A stretch of DNA of 52,463 nt from Candidatus Micrarchaeota archaeon CG10_big_fil_rev_8_21_14_0_10_45_29 (GCA_002778455.1 PFCD01000014.1:1-52463), one strand, 5' to 3'; positions 1 to 9,141 are shown, counted from the first letter of the stretch. Program-made: numbers and translations. Notes: a model not told the origin generated them from the letters alone.

Positions 1-398
1 AAAAGCTGGATGGCGGGCACATGCTAAAGCTAATCCAAGGAAAGCACAGCGACGGAAAGCCGTTTTATGAATACAATTACGATTCAGCTTCAAATCTCTG
101 GGTAGTCCAGATAAACCATGAAGACATTCTCATCGCTTCCGGCTTGCTCAAAGATGTTAGAATCCACCGAAATAACGGCTACTACAAGTTTGACGCAAAC
201 CTAATCCCAAACGGGGCGGCATTGCCCAAAGGCAGCAGTGCAGATGACACATTCCGTTATTTCTGGCAAACAGGCGCCTCCTACATCGGTCTCTTCTGGC
301 GCGGCTACGGCGTCGACGGCATCGGCTACTTCAGCCGCGGCGTCTTCGCCTCCGGCGACCTGGGCCTCCGTCTTGGGGTGCTAGTGTATAGTGAGTAG
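1..398 (+). CDS. 3' part of a protein with a DGR-like variable C-terminus (partial)
   Basis: The reading frame is open to the left window edge, so the real start is probably outside; an internal ATG lies at 21. About 132 residues are visible. No family was recognised for the N-terminal part. The last 40 residues are rich in G, Y, F, W, S, R and D and end in the pattern S-x-D-L-G-L-R-L-G-V-L. This resembles the C-type-lectin-fold tails of DGR target proteins, which end in similar G-[FL]-R motifs. Codon use changes sharply at residue 85 (counted from the ATG): 27 of the next 29 codons end in C, while the upstream part has mixed third positions. A hairpin starts just after the stop. It is convergent with uvrA. 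Function as a diversified binding protein is inference. Confidence 0.75.
   Translation, partial: KLDGGHMLKLIQGKHSDGKPFYEYNYDSASNLWVVQINHEDILIASGLLKDVRIHRNNGYYKFDANLIPNGAALPKGSSADDTFRYFWQTGASYIGLFWRGYGVDGIGYFSRGVFASGDLGLRLGVLVYSE
273..380 (+). other. Candidate DGR variable region (NNC codon run)
   Basis: Codons from 273 to 359 are GGC, GCC, TCC, TAC, ATC, GGT, CTC, TTC, TGG, CGC and so on. All but GGT and TGG are NNC, the spectrum expected if AAC codons of a template repeat were randomised at their adenines. The block is followed by an unbiased tail (CTG GGC CTC CGT CTT GGG GTG) in the place where DGRs carry the fixed initiation-of-mutagenic-homology site. No template repeat or reverse transcriptase is present in this window, so they would have to lie outside it. 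Confidence 0.5.
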
Positions 399-400
399 GG

Positions 401-415
401 GCGGGCAAAACCCGC
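401..415 (+). other. Hairpin just after the DGR-like gene
   Basis: GCGGG-CAAAA-CCCGC forms a 5-bp stem with a 5-nt loop, starting 3 nt after the TAG stop. DGR variable regions are often followed by a short hairpin or cruciform that assists retrohoming, which would fit. It could equally be a simple transcription terminator, since T-rich sequence follows at 432-438. Confidence 0.4.
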
Positions 416-518
416 ACCCACGCACGGGGAAAAATTTTTTGAAAAAGAGAAAGAAATAAAAGCAATATCCTGCTTCTGATTTTGCCCCAAAGAAATTTGG
501 AGCCACACTCCCGTTTGC

Positions 519-561
519 CATGCCGCAGGGCATAATATTGCCATTGATTGTTTGCGGCATG
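519..561. repeat. Inverted repeat between the left-edge gene and uvrA
   Basis: CATGCCGCA (519-527) and TGCGGCATG (553-561) are perfect 9-bp inverted arms with a 25-bp spacer. They lie in the non-coding gap 399-595, where no credible gene was seen. It may be a terminator for the two convergent genes or a recombination-related site; the role is unknown. Confidence 0.4.
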
Positions 562-595
562 AAATACAATGCCATTAAAAAATAGTTAGCCAGCC

Positions 596-3418
596 CTATC
601 CTCCCTTCAAATGCTCTTTCAAATACTGCCCCGTGTAACTCTCCCTGTTTTTGCAAATTTCCTCAGGGGTGCCGCAGGCAACTATTTCCCCTCCCTCATC
701 CCCGCCTTCAGGCCCCAAATCAATAATATAATCAGCTGATTTCACAACATCCAAATTATGCTCTATTACAATTACGGTATTTCCCCTCTCCACAAGCTTG
801 TTTAGCACCTCAAGCAATTTTTGCACATCCGCAAAATGCAAGCCGGTAGTCGGCTCATCCAAAATATAAACTGTTTTTCCTGTGCCTCTTTTTGACAATT
901 CTGATGCCAATTTCACTCTCTGCGCCTCACCGCCGGAAAGAGTTGTGGCGCTCTGCCCCAACTGCACGTAGCCAAGCCCCACCTCATTTAGCACCTGCAA
1001 TTTATTTCTTATTGCAGGCATATTCTCAAAGAATTTAAGCGCCTCCTCCACAGTCATGCAAAGCACGTCAGAAATATTTTTTCCCTTATATCTCACAGAC
1101 AAAGTTTCCTTGTCATACCTTTTTCCATTGCATTCATCGCACTGCACATAAACATCAGGCAAAAAATTCATTTCTATGCGAATAAGCCCGTCGCCCTCGC
1201 AATTCATGCACCTTCCCCCCGGCACGTTAAACGAAAACCTCCCCGGCTGCCACCCCCGCGCGCGAGACACTGGAAGGCGCGAGAATAAATCCCTAATAGC
1301 CGTAAATGCGCCGATATATGTTACAGGGTTGCTGCGCGGAGTCCTGCCGATTGGCGCCTGGTCAATATTCACCACAGAATCCACGCTTCCAATTCCGTTA
1401 ATCGCATCATGCTCCCCTACTTTTATGTTTTTGGCTTTGCTAAACATAAGCATAAGCGCAGGGTGCAAAGTTTCCCCGATAAGGGATGATTTTCCTGAGC
1501 CGGAAACTCCGCAAATTGCGCAAAAAACCCCAAGAGGAAATTTCACATTTATATTTTTCAAATTATTATGCGCGCATCCCTTAACTTCCAGCCAGCCGGA
1601 GGGCTTTCTTCTCTCATTTGGCACAGGGATGCTTCTCTCCCCCCTCAAATAAGCGCCGGTAATTGAATTTTTGCATTTTATTATGTCATCAAGAGAGCCT
1701 GCGCAAACAATTTCCCCGCCATGCCTTCCGGCGCCAGGGCCGATATCAACAATATATTGCGCGGCCCTTATGGTGTCCTCATCATGCTCAACAACAATTA
1801 GCGTATTTTGCAAATCCCTTAAATTAAACAAAGTGTTCAAAAGTTTTGCATTATCCCTCTGGTGCAATCCAATGGACGGCTCATCCAAAACATATAACAC
1901 TCCGCTCAAATTTGCCCCTATCTGCGTAGCAAGCCTAATTCTTTGCGCCTCCCCTCCAGAAAGCGTGCGCGAAACCCTCTCAAGCGCAAGATACCCGAGC
2001 CCCACATTTAGCAAAAATTCCAGCCTGCTTTTTATTTCCTTTAGCACGTTTTTTGCAATTTCCTTTTCCATCCCGTTTAAGGAAAGCTTTGCAAAAAATC
2101 CGTAGCACTCGCTTACCGGGAGGGCGCAAAGCTCTGAAATATTTTTCCCTTCCACAAGCACCGACAATGCCTCTTTTTTAAGCCGCTTTCCGTTGCATGA
2201 AGGGCAGTCAAGCTCTTGCATAAACCGCCCTATTTCCTCACGCCTATAAGAGGAATTGGTTTCCCTGAAAAGCCTCTCCAAATTAGGAATTACTCCCTCA
2301 AATTTATTTTTGCCGCTCCACTCATTATCAGTACTTTTGCTTTTGTAATTAAATTCTATTTCATCCTCGCTTCCGTAAAATATGATGTCCCGGTGCTCTT
2401 TTTTCAAATCTTTAAAAGGCACAGAGAGGCTAAAGCCAAATTTTTTTCCAACAGAGCCGAGCATCTGCATTCTGTATGAGAAAAGCTGGTTATTCCACGG
2501 CTTTATTGCCCCGTCAAGTATTGTTTTGTGCGCATTTGGCACCACAAGCTTTGGGTCTATTTCCATCCTTACTCCAAGCCCATGGCACTGTGCGCAAGCC
2601 CCGAAAGGGGAATTAAATGAAAAAAGCCTTGGCTGAATTTCCGCAAAATTAAACCCGCATGCAGGGCATGCGTTTTTTGTGGAAAATATTTCCTCTTTTT
2701 TGCCAAAGCCGACTTTCACAAGCCCGTCAGCCCTTTGCGCAGCCGTCTGCACCGCCTCGGCTATTCTGTCCCGCTCTCCCCTTTTCTCACTCACCCTATC
2801 AACAACCAAATCAACATCATGCTTTTTATTTTTGTCAATATTTGCAGCATACCTGTCAATTATTACCGCTTCCCCGTCAATTCTTGCGCGCGTAAAGCCC
2901 GAGCGCCCAAGCTCTTCCATCAATTTCTCAAAAGTGCCTTTCTGCCCCCTCACAACAGGCGCGTAAATCGCAATATTTTGCGCCCCGTCCCCCATTATCT
3001 TATCAACTATAGAATCCAGGCTCTGGCTTTCTATTTTTATCCCGCAATCAGGGCAATGCGGCACTCCCACCCTTGCAAATAAAAGCCTTAAATAATCATA
3101 AATTTCGGTGGTAGTGCCAACAGTTGAGCGCGGGTTGGAGCTTCCTCCTTTTTGCTCTATTGAAATTGCCGGCGAGAGCCCCTCAATCAATTCCACATCC
3201 GGCTTTTGCATCAAGCCCAAAAACTGCCTCGCATAAGTTGAGAGCGACTCCACATATCTTCTCTGCCCCTCCGCATAAATGGTGTCAAATGCCAGCGTAG
3301 ACTTGCCGCTGCCGGATATTCCTGTAAAAACAATAAGCTTGTCTTTTGGAATTTGCAAAGAGACATCTTTGAGATTGTGCTCTTTTGCGCCTTTTATATT
3401 AATATAATTTTGAGCCAT
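596..3418 (-). CDS. uvrA: UvrA, excinuclease ABC subunit A
   Basis: 940 residues, the normal length for UvrA, the damage-recognition ATPase of nucleotide excision repair that loads UvrB at lesions. It has two ABC modules. The first Walker A is G-I-S-G-S-G-K-S at residues 33-40, and the second lies in C-G-V-S-G-S-G-K-S. Both ABC signatures (L-S-G-G-E-A-Q-R) are present. Zinc-binding CxxC pairs occur in CPDCG, CPACG, CPSCN and CMNCEGDG/CDECNGK. The start M-A-Q-N-Y-I matches family N-termini. uvrB lies upstream on the same strand, separated by 122 bp. UvrABC genes in archaea are generally thought to come from bacteria. No uvrC is in the window. Confidence 0.97.
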   Translation of the reverse strand: MAQNYINIKGAKEHNLKDVSLQIPKDKLIVFTGISGSGKSTLAFDTIYAEGQRRYVESLSTYARQFLGLMQKPDVELIEGLSPAISIEQKGGSSNPRSTVGTTTEIYDYLRLLFARVGVPHCPDCGIKIESQSLDSIVDKIMGDGAQNIAIYAPVVRGQKGTFEKLMEELGRSGFTRARIDGEAVIIDRYAANIDKNKKHDVDLVVDRVSEKRGERDRIAEAVQTAAQRADGLVKVGFGKKEEIFSTKNACPACGFNFAEIQPRLFSFNSPFGACAQCHGLGVRMEIDPKLVVPNAHKTILDGAIKPWNNQLFSYRMQMLGSVGKKFGFSLSVPFKDLKKEHRDIIFYGSEDEIEFNYKSKSTDNEWSGKNKFEGVIPNLERLFRETNSSYRREEIGRFMQELDCPSCNGKRLKKEALSVLVEGKNISELCALPVSECYGFFAKLSLNGMEKEIAKNVLKEIKSRLEFLLNVGLGYLALERVSRTLSGGEAQRIRLATQIGANLSGVLYVLDEPSIGLHQRDNAKLLNTLFNLRDLQNTLIVVEHDEDTIRAAQYIVDIGPGAGRHGGEIVCAGSLDDIIKCKNSITGAYLRGERSIPVPNERRKPSGWLEVKGCAHNNLKNINVKFPLGVFCAICGVSGSGKSSLIGETLHPALMLMFSKAKNIKVGEHDAINGIGSVDSVVNIDQAPIGRTPRSNPVTYIGAFTAIRDLFSRLPVSRARGWQPGRFSFNVPGGRCMNCEGDGLIRIEMNFLPDVYVQCDECNGKRYDKETLSVRYKGKNISDVLCMTVEEALKFFENMPAIRNKLQVLNEVGLGYVQLGQSATTLSGGEAQRVKLASELSKRGTGKTVYILDEPTTGLHFADVQKLLEVLNKLVERGNTVIVIEHNLDVVKSADYIIDLGPEGGDEGGEIVACGTPEEICKNRESYTGQYLKEHLKGG

Positions 3419-3540
3419 AAACTAAACCTTTATTTTGGTTGCCTGATTTCTCATCTAAATTTTAAAAGGGGATAGGGCATTTTTCTAAAATACTTGCAGC
3501 CCCCTATAACTTTTTGCTTATCCTTATTCGCCTCTACCAA

Positions 3541-5502
3541 TTACTTTGCACTCTTCTTTTTTTGTTTAATCTTTTTCTTAATATCAGTTATCTGGTCCCT
3601 TATTGAAATCGCCTGCTCAAAATCCAAATTTTCAGCCGCAAGCTTCATCTCCTCCTCCAATATTATAATTTGCTTTTTCATGTCAGCGCTTGCAAGATGC
3701 CTGGTGCTTACCTGCATTCCTTCAGGCCCAAGCCTTTCCCCTACTTTCTTTTTCACGCTAACAGGCACTATATTGTGCTTTGTGTTAAATGCCTCCTGCA
3801 CCGCCCGCCTTCTATCCGTCTCTTCAATAGCCTCGCGCATTGCATTAGAAATTTTGCTTGCATACATTATTACCTGCGAATTCGCGTTTCGCGCCGCCCT
3901 CCCTATCGTCTGTATAAGCGAAGTGGGATTTCGCAAAAAGCCCTCCTTGTCGGCATCCAGTATCGCAACAAGCCCCACCTCGGGAATATCAAGCCCTTCC
4001 CTCAATAAATTAATTCCAACAAGCACATCATACTCTCCCATTCTCAACTGCCTGATAAGCTCGCTTCGCGTAATAGTGTCAATTTCAGAGTGCAAATACC
4101 TTACTTTCACATCCCGCGCCGCCATATATTCTGCCAAATCCTCTGCCATCCTTTTTGTAAGCGTTGTCACCAGAGTGCGCGAGCCCTCCTTTGTTTTTAT
4201 TTTTATCATTTGCAGCAAATCATCCATCTGCCCCTCGCTTTTTCTCACGCTTATTTTCGGGTCTAAAATTCCTGTGGGGCGCACCAGCTGCTCCACAATT
4301 TGAAAAGAATTTTCCCTCTCATACTGCGAAGGCGTAGCCGAGACAAACACTCCTGTTTTTAGCTTTTTCTCAAATTCTTCCCATTTTAGGGGCCTGTTAT
4401 CATAAGCTGAAGGAAGGCGAAACCCAAAGTCCACCAAATTCTTTTTTCTAGTTCTATCCCCGTGATACATTGCATGCAATTGAGGCAACGTAACATGGCT
4501 CTCATCAATTATGATAAGCGCGTCTTCGGGCAAAAAGTCAATAAGGCAAAATGCCGGCTCCCCCGGCATCCTGTTGTCAAAATGCCTTGAATAATTCTCA
4601 ATTCCGTTGCAATAGCCCACTTCATCAAGCAATTCCAAATCATATTTTGTCCTTTGCGAGAGCCGGTGCGCCTCCATATCCCCCAATCTTGGCAATTGCT
4701 CCTCCAATTCCGCCCTTATGGATTTTGCGGCCCTTTTTCTTGCGTCCTCGCCTACCAAATAATGCTTTGCAGGAAAAAGCGTAAAATGCCTTAATTTTCG
4801 AGTGGGTTTTAAATTAATCGCATCAAGCATTTGTATCGAGGAAATCACGTCATCCTCCAAAGACACTCTTAATAAATAATCATCATATGCCGGAGCAATA
4901 GTAAACACTCCTCCTTTAACAGAGAATTTCCCGTGCGTTACTTCTGCCCTCTCGTTTCTCTCATACTGCATATCAAGCAATTTTATGATAAGCTCTTTTC
5001 TGGTTATCCTCCCTCCCTCATTTAATTCTGCGGAAAATTTCCTGTATTCCTGCGGGTCTCCTATTCCGTAAATGCAGGAAACCGTGGCAACAATTATGCT
5101 CGGCCCGTCAGAGAGCAAATGAGAGGTTGCCTGCAGGCGCATTTTCTCAATCTGCTCATTTACCTTTGAATCCTTCTCTATATACGTGTCTGTTGCAGGC
5201 AAATAGCTTTCCGGCTGGTAATAATCAAAATATGAGACAAAATAGCCAACTTTGTTATTTGGGAAAAATTCCTTAAATTCCGAATATAATTGCGCCGCCA
5301 AAGTTTTATTATGTGAAATTATAAGCGCGCTTTTGCCGCTTTTTGCAAGCATGTTTGCAATAGTAAAAGTCTTGCCTGAGCCTGTTACCCCAAGAAGCGT
5401 CTGCTTCCCCTCTTTCTTTAGCCCCTGCGTTAGCTTCTCAATTGCCTCCGGCTGGTCTCCTGCCGGCTTAAAGCCGCTTTTTAGTTCATAGTTTAATGGC
5501 AT
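3541..5502 (-). CDS. uvrB: UvrB, excinuclease ABC subunit B
   Basis: 653 residues. This is the helicase-like subunit that UvrA loads on damaged DNA and that recruits UvrC. Walker A G-V-T-G-S-G-K-T is at residues 38-45. The damage-probing beta-hairpin region is recognisable as Y-F-D-Y-Y-Q-P-E-S-Y. The DEAD-like motif reads D-E-S-H, and helicase motif VI is Q-T-I-G-R-A-A-R-N. A C-terminal UVR motif (L-E-E-E-M-K-L-A-A-E-N-L-D-F-E-Q-A) for UvrC contact is present. uvrA is directly downstream on the same strand, so the two probably form one repair unit. Confidence 0.97.
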   Translation of the reverse strand: MPLNYELKSGFKPAGDQPEAIEKLTQGLKKEGKQTLLGVTGSGKTFTIANMLAKSGKSALIISHNKTLAAQLYSEFKEFFPNNKVGYFVSYFDYYQPESYLPATDTYIEKDSKVNEQIEKMRLQATSHLLSDGPSIIVATVSCIYGIGDPQEYRKFSAELNEGGRITRKELIIKLLDMQYERNERAEVTHGKFSVKGGVFTIAPAYDDYLLRVSLEDDVISSIQMLDAINLKPTRKLRHFTLFPAKHYLVGEDARKRAAKSIRAELEEQLPRLGDMEAHRLSQRTKYDLELLDEVGYCNGIENYSRHFDNRMPGEPAFCLIDFLPEDALIIIDESHVTLPQLHAMYHGDRTRKKNLVDFGFRLPSAYDNRPLKWEEFEKKLKTGVFVSATPSQYERENSFQIVEQLVRPTGILDPKISVRKSEGQMDDLLQMIKIKTKEGSRTLVTTLTKRMAEDLAEYMAARDVKVRYLHSEIDTITRSELIRQLRMGEYDVLVGINLLREGLDIPEVGLVAILDADKEGFLRNPTSLIQTIGRAARNANSQVIMYASKISNAMREAIEETDRRRAVQEAFNTKHNIVPVSVKKKVGERLGPEGMQVSTRHLASADMKKQIIILEEEMKLAAENLDFEQAISIRDQITDIKKKIKQKKKSAK

Positions 5503-5589
5503 ATGCTAAACCTTATTCAAGAGTTCTGCTGTCCAAATATTTGCAATCTAAAAACTAATTAACTTAACTGTCTTTTTCAAAAAAGTTCT

Positions 5590-7218
5590 CTATGCACTGG
5601 CACTGTTGCCCTTCTCCTCATCCCACATCTTGTGTATAAGCCAGCGCAACTCCTCCCTCTTCTTCTCAAATTCCTTCTCCTCTTTCTCGCTTTTGCTTAT
5701 TTTCTCAACAATAGAGGCAGGCAGGGCGCTTCTTCCCGCAGATGCCTCATCAGCCTCAAACCTTGAATTTGCAGCACTATTATCCGCGCTTCCCATCACA
5801 GGGCTTTTTTGCACTCCTCCGGAATCTTTTCTCCCGCCGCTTCCTGCAAGCTTTCCGCCGTATTTGCCCCACAGCCCTTTCTTTGCAGGTGCATATTTTG
5901 CCTTTGCGCCATTTGGCGCAGCCATATCAACAACCTGCGCCTCCATCATAAGCCCCTTTAATTTGGTGGAAAGCTTTTGCCCCTCTGCATTAAGCTCATT
6001 CACGTTTGAGAGCATCATCTCAATTCTCTTGCCCTTCTCAATAAGCTTCTCATATTCCTCTTTTCGCTCTCCCAAAGCCCCTGTCGTTTTTTTCAAATCC
6101 TCGTCATATTTTTTCTGCGCCCTCTCAAGCGAATTTAGCATGGTGTCAAGTTCGCCGGATTCTTTTTCATATTGTGCTTGTATTCCTGAAAGATGAGCCT
6201 GCAAATTTTGGCTTGTGTATGATACTTTGGAATATTCCTGTATTTGCGAGCGCACGGTTGCCAAATCATTTTGCAATTTCCCCATTATTTCCTGGCTGTC
6301 GGCAACAGCCGTTTTATAGAGCCCTTCCACCTCCTGCCTTAATTTTGCAGGGTCGGAAATTCCCTCTTTTCCCTTTAGCATCTGCTCATATTTTGCATCA
6401 AGTGAATTCATTCTCTCTCCCATTTCCTTTACTTCAATTAAAAATGATTTGGCGGATTTTAGAAGCTCTGAGCGGGCAAACTTCAAGTCATCCATTTCCT
6501 GGCGCATTTGCGCCATTTCTTGCGCGCCTTTCTGCTCATCGACCTGAATTCTCATCTCATTTATTTTTTTGCTTATTTGCTCAAAGCCGGATGCAGTCTT
6601 GTTTACTTTTGCCTCAATTTCCGCAGACGCCTTCTCAAGAGCTTTCATAAGCTCTTGCGGGCTTTCCCCTTTTTTAGAATCTGTTTTAATGTTTTTTGCA
6701 TTTGCCTCAAAAGCCAAAAGTTCCCCTCTTGCTTTGCCAAGCTCTGAGCGCAATTGCTGCAAACTCAATTTCTTTTCCTCAACTATTTTTTGCGCCTGCA
6801 CTCCCAGTGCGCGCGCCTCTTCCAAATCCCCTGCAAGCAGCTGCGCCTGGGCGCTAACCGCCCCCTGCATCTGCTCAAATTCAGCCCCTATCCCTTCAAT
6901 TTGCCCCAAATTCTCATCAACATTTCTCTTCATTGCCTCAAGCTTTGAGAGCGCCTCTTTTTTTCCAATGCCTATTTCTTTTTTCTTCTCAGAATACTTC
7001 TCATTGCTAAGCTGAGCCCACACAAGGAAAATATTTGTAATTTTATATTCTATTTTAATTAGCCCCTCTTCTTCCAAAGTCTTTGCCCAGTCCTCTATCG
7101 TGGTAACAGGCATGCGAAGCTCTGATGCCGCTTCGCGAAGCTCAATTCTCCCTTTTGTGTGCACAAGCTGAATTAAATTATCCACGCCTGTGCTGATAAG
7201 AAAGTCCTCCAACCCCAT
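5590..7218 (-). CDS. Winged-HTH protein with a long coiled coil
   Basis: 542 residues, not assigned to a named family. Residues 1-70 look like a winged helix-turn-helix (V-D-N-L-I-Q-L-V-H-T-K-G-R-I-E-L-R-E-A-A followed by an E-E-E-G-L-I-K-I wing). Residues about 75-415 are rich in K, E, Q and L with heptad spacing, predicting a long coiled coil. The tail is low-complexity and ends in a second short charged helix. A DNA-binding head on a coiled-coil rod suggests a role in chromosome organisation or in tethering DNA, but that is inference. It is divergent from the multi-HTH gene at 7285. A TTTTAAAT box at 7243-7250 lies about 28 nt from its ATG, consistent with leaderless transcription. Confidence 0.85.
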   Translation of the reverse strand: MGLEDFLISTGVDNLIQLVHTKGRIELREAASELRMPVTTIEDWAKTLEEEGLIKIEYKITNIFLVWAQLSNEKYSEKKKEIGIGKKEALSKLEAMKRNVDENLGQIEGIGAEFEQMQGAVSAQAQLLAGDLEEARALGVQAQKIVEEKKLSLQQLRSELGKARGELLAFEANAKNIKTDSKKGESPQELMKALEKASAEIEAKVNKTASGFEQISKKINEMRIQVDEQKGAQEMAQMRQEMDDLKFARSELLKSAKSFLIEVKEMGERMNSLDAKYEQMLKGKEGISDPAKLRQEVEGLYKTAVADSQEIMGKLQNDLATVRSQIQEYSKVSYTSQNLQAHLSGIQAQYEKESGELDTMLNSLERAQKKYDEDLKKTTGALGERKEEYEKLIEKGKRIEMMLSNVNELNAEGQKLSTKLKGLMMEAQVVDMAAPNGAKAKYAPAKKGLWGKYGGKLAGSGGRKDSGGVQKSPVMGSADNSAANSRFEADEASAGRSALPASIVEKISKSEKEEKEFEKKREELRWLIHKMWDEEKGNSASA

Positions 7219-7284
7219 ATATCCTCTCTCTTCTTCTAAGGCTTTTAAATGTTGCCTTAATCTTTTATTTTACAAGGTTATCCC

Positions 7285-8595
7285 ATGGGTTTTGAGGACT
7301 GGAGCGCAGTATATAGACGGCACGAGAGCCAGCCGGTGGACCGCTTCAAAAATAAAAGCAGGCTTCTAAAAGCATTCGGGCCCAACGCGGTGCGGGTATA
7401 CAATTCATTTGACGGGCAAAAAAGCGCAATGCAAATTCAGTCAGAGCTTGAGATGAGCCCCCAGGAATTTTCACAAATGCTAGGCTTTATGCTTGAGAAT
7501 GAGATGCTCTCTCAGGAGGGAAATGCGCCAACTCCATTGCCCGGAGAGCAGCCCGCATACGCTTACAGGCAGCAAATTCACGGCAAAGAAGAAGAGCACC
7601 ACTACTCCCCCATGGAGAAGGCAATACTTGAGCAATACGGGCAGAGCGGGCTTAACGTGTATTCATTAATTGACGGCGAGCGCACCGCAGAGCAAATATT
7701 GCATGAGACAGGAATATCCGAGACGCGGCTTGTGGAAATCCTTGAATTTATGAATAAAAAAGGAATAATAAAGCTTGAGCGCCCGGCAACTGCCCCCTCT
7801 CATCGCCCTGCAGAAGCCATTTCCGGCGGTTTTGTAAACTCTTCAGCCCGCCAGCCTGCTTTCTCACCACAAGCCCCTCCCTCAGCGCAAGGGTTTTCTT
7901 CTGCAAGCAGCCCTCGCCACGGGTATCCCTCAATGCGCACCCCGCCCGCAGGCATCTCCCCGCCTCCAATGCGGCGCCGGGCAATGCCTGGCAAAAGGAT
8001 GCCAACTACAATTCCAAATTATAATGCAAAAAGTGAAGATGATTCAATAGGCTTCAAGCCCATGGTGGAGGAATCAGGCTCATCCTCATTGCCGCAAAGC
8101 GCATTTTCAGATGAAATGGTTCCGATAGATATTCCGCTAATTCCAAAAAAACTCTCATTTCTAAAAAAGGCGCAACTTAAAACCTCCCTCTCAATTGCCT
8201 CGCGCACCATGCACGCCCCTTTCCTTGATTTGCTTGATAATAATTCCGACTTTGTGCAAATTAGCATCCGCTCCGGAATCCCTCTCAAAACGCTTGATAT
8301 GTTTTTTGCAAAGCTTGGAAAAGACGGATTGCTTCAATTCCGCCAGCTTGATAGGGAAGAGGTAAGAAAGCGATACGGGGACGACGGGCTTGCGGTGTAT
8401 AAAAAATACGGGAGAGACGGAATTCTTATTTACCAGCTTATAGGAAAAGCAGAATCATTGAAAAAAATAGTAGAGCAAAGCCACCTTAATGTGGATAGGG
8501 CTGCAGACATTATAGTGTTCGTAAACCAGATGCTTGGGCTTGAAGCGTCAATAGACAGGGAAACCGTGAAAAAATATTTGGCGCAAAAAAACTAA
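7285..8595 (+). CDS. Multi-HTH repeat protein
   Basis: 436 residues. The sequence repeats a module of the form Y/F-G-x-x-[AG]-[VL]-x-[VI]-Y-x-x-[IF]-[DG] followed by an HTH-like segment. Copies are seen at residues about 28-75, 116-165 and 373-425, and a more divergent winged-helix-like segment at about 300-350. Residues 165-240 form a Pro/Ser/Ala-rich linker. The first residues (M-G-F-E-D) echo those of the divergent neighbour (M-G-L-E-D). Tandem HTH modules suggest a DNA-binding or architectural protein; the target is unknown. Its stop overlaps that of the convergent cgi121 gene by a few bases. Confidence 0.85.
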   Translation: MGFEDWSAVYRRHESQPVDRFKNKSRLLKAFGPNAVRVYNSFDGQKSAMQIQSELEMSPQEFSQMLGFMLENEMLSQEGNAPTPLPGEQPAYAYRQQIHGKEEEHHYSPMEKAILEQYGQSGLNVYSLIDGERTAEQILHETGISETRLVEILEFMNKKGIIKLERPATAPSHRPAEAISGGFVNSSARQPAFSPQAPPSAQGFSSASSPRHGYPSMRTPPAGISPPPMRRRAMPGKRMPTTIPNYNAKSEDDSIGFKPMVEESGSSSLPQSAFSDEMVPIDIPLIPKKLSFLKKAQLKTSLSIASRTMHAPFLDLLDNNSDFVQISIRSGIPLKTLDMFFAKLGKDGLLQFRQLDREEVRKRYGDDGLAVYKKYGRDGILIYQLIGKAESLKKIVEQSHLNVDRAADIIVFVNQMLGLEASIDRETVKKYLAQKN

Positions 8596-9119
8596 ATTCT
8601 CGCAGTTGCCATTTTTTCAATTAATTTTTTCAGCTGCTCATCACTCTTTTTTTTCAAGCCCGCCTTTTCAAGCTTGCCGCCACCCTCAAAGCCCGTCTTT
8701 TTCGCATCTGCTTCCGCGCCGCTTTTCCCAATGCCCCAATAGTTTAGGGCTTCTTTATTCTTCCTCACTTTCCCGACAATTTCTATTCCAAGCTTTTTTG
8801 CAATGCGCGCGCATTCTCCCTCTTTTTTGCCAAAAACCGCCAATACGCAATTTTTCCCGCTTTTGGCGCCTGCCCTCGCAATAGCATTTTTCATGTGTGC
8901 ACTGCACCCAAGCCAGAGCAAAAATTCGCTCTCCTCCCTTTTTCCAATAGCTTTTTTTTCCTTTATTGCAAAAGAGGCAAGCTCATATGCCGCCCTCAAA
9001 TGTTGCATAGAATAAAGCGCATCCGCATTTAGCAGGGTGGCGCTTACGCCCCTCTCACTTATTTTCAAGAGCATTTTATCAATATTTTCAACAAATTTTA
9101 CTTCAAAAGCGCAAAACAT
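8592..9119 (-). CDS. cgi121: KEOPS complex subunit Cgi121-like
   Basis: About 175 residues. The middle (A-D-A-L-Y-S-M-Q-H-L-R-A-A then E-F-L-L-W-L-G-C-S-A-H-M-K-N-A-I) matches the Cgi121 pattern. Cgi121 is the KEOPS subunit that binds the tRNA 3' end and Bud32 during N6-threonylcarbamoyladenosine (t6A) synthesis. The open frame continues upstream to 9248, but the added 43 residues are an implausible hydrophobic run for a cytosolic subunit. A TTATTTAAG box at 9142-9150 lies 27 nt from the ATG at 9119, so a leaderless start there is preferred. The C-terminal 45 residues are lysine-rich and longer than usual. No other KEOPS gene is nearby. Confidence 0.75.
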   Translation of the reverse strand: MFCAFEVKFVENIDKMLLKISERGVSATLLNADALYSMQHLRAAYELASFAIKEKKAIGKREESEFLLWLGCSAHMKNAIARAGAKSGKNCVLAVFGKKEGECARIAKKLGIEIVGKVRKNKEALNYWGIGKSGAEADAKKTGFEGGGKLEKAGLKKKSDEQLKKLIEKMATARI

Positions 9120-9141
9120 GAAAAAATAGGGAAAAACAGAG

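Noticed and set aside
381-656. Minus-strand frame across the end of uvrA and the left-edge gap
   Set aside because: Overlaps the uvrA 3' end and the inverted repeat, has no start signal, and reads like a shadow frame.
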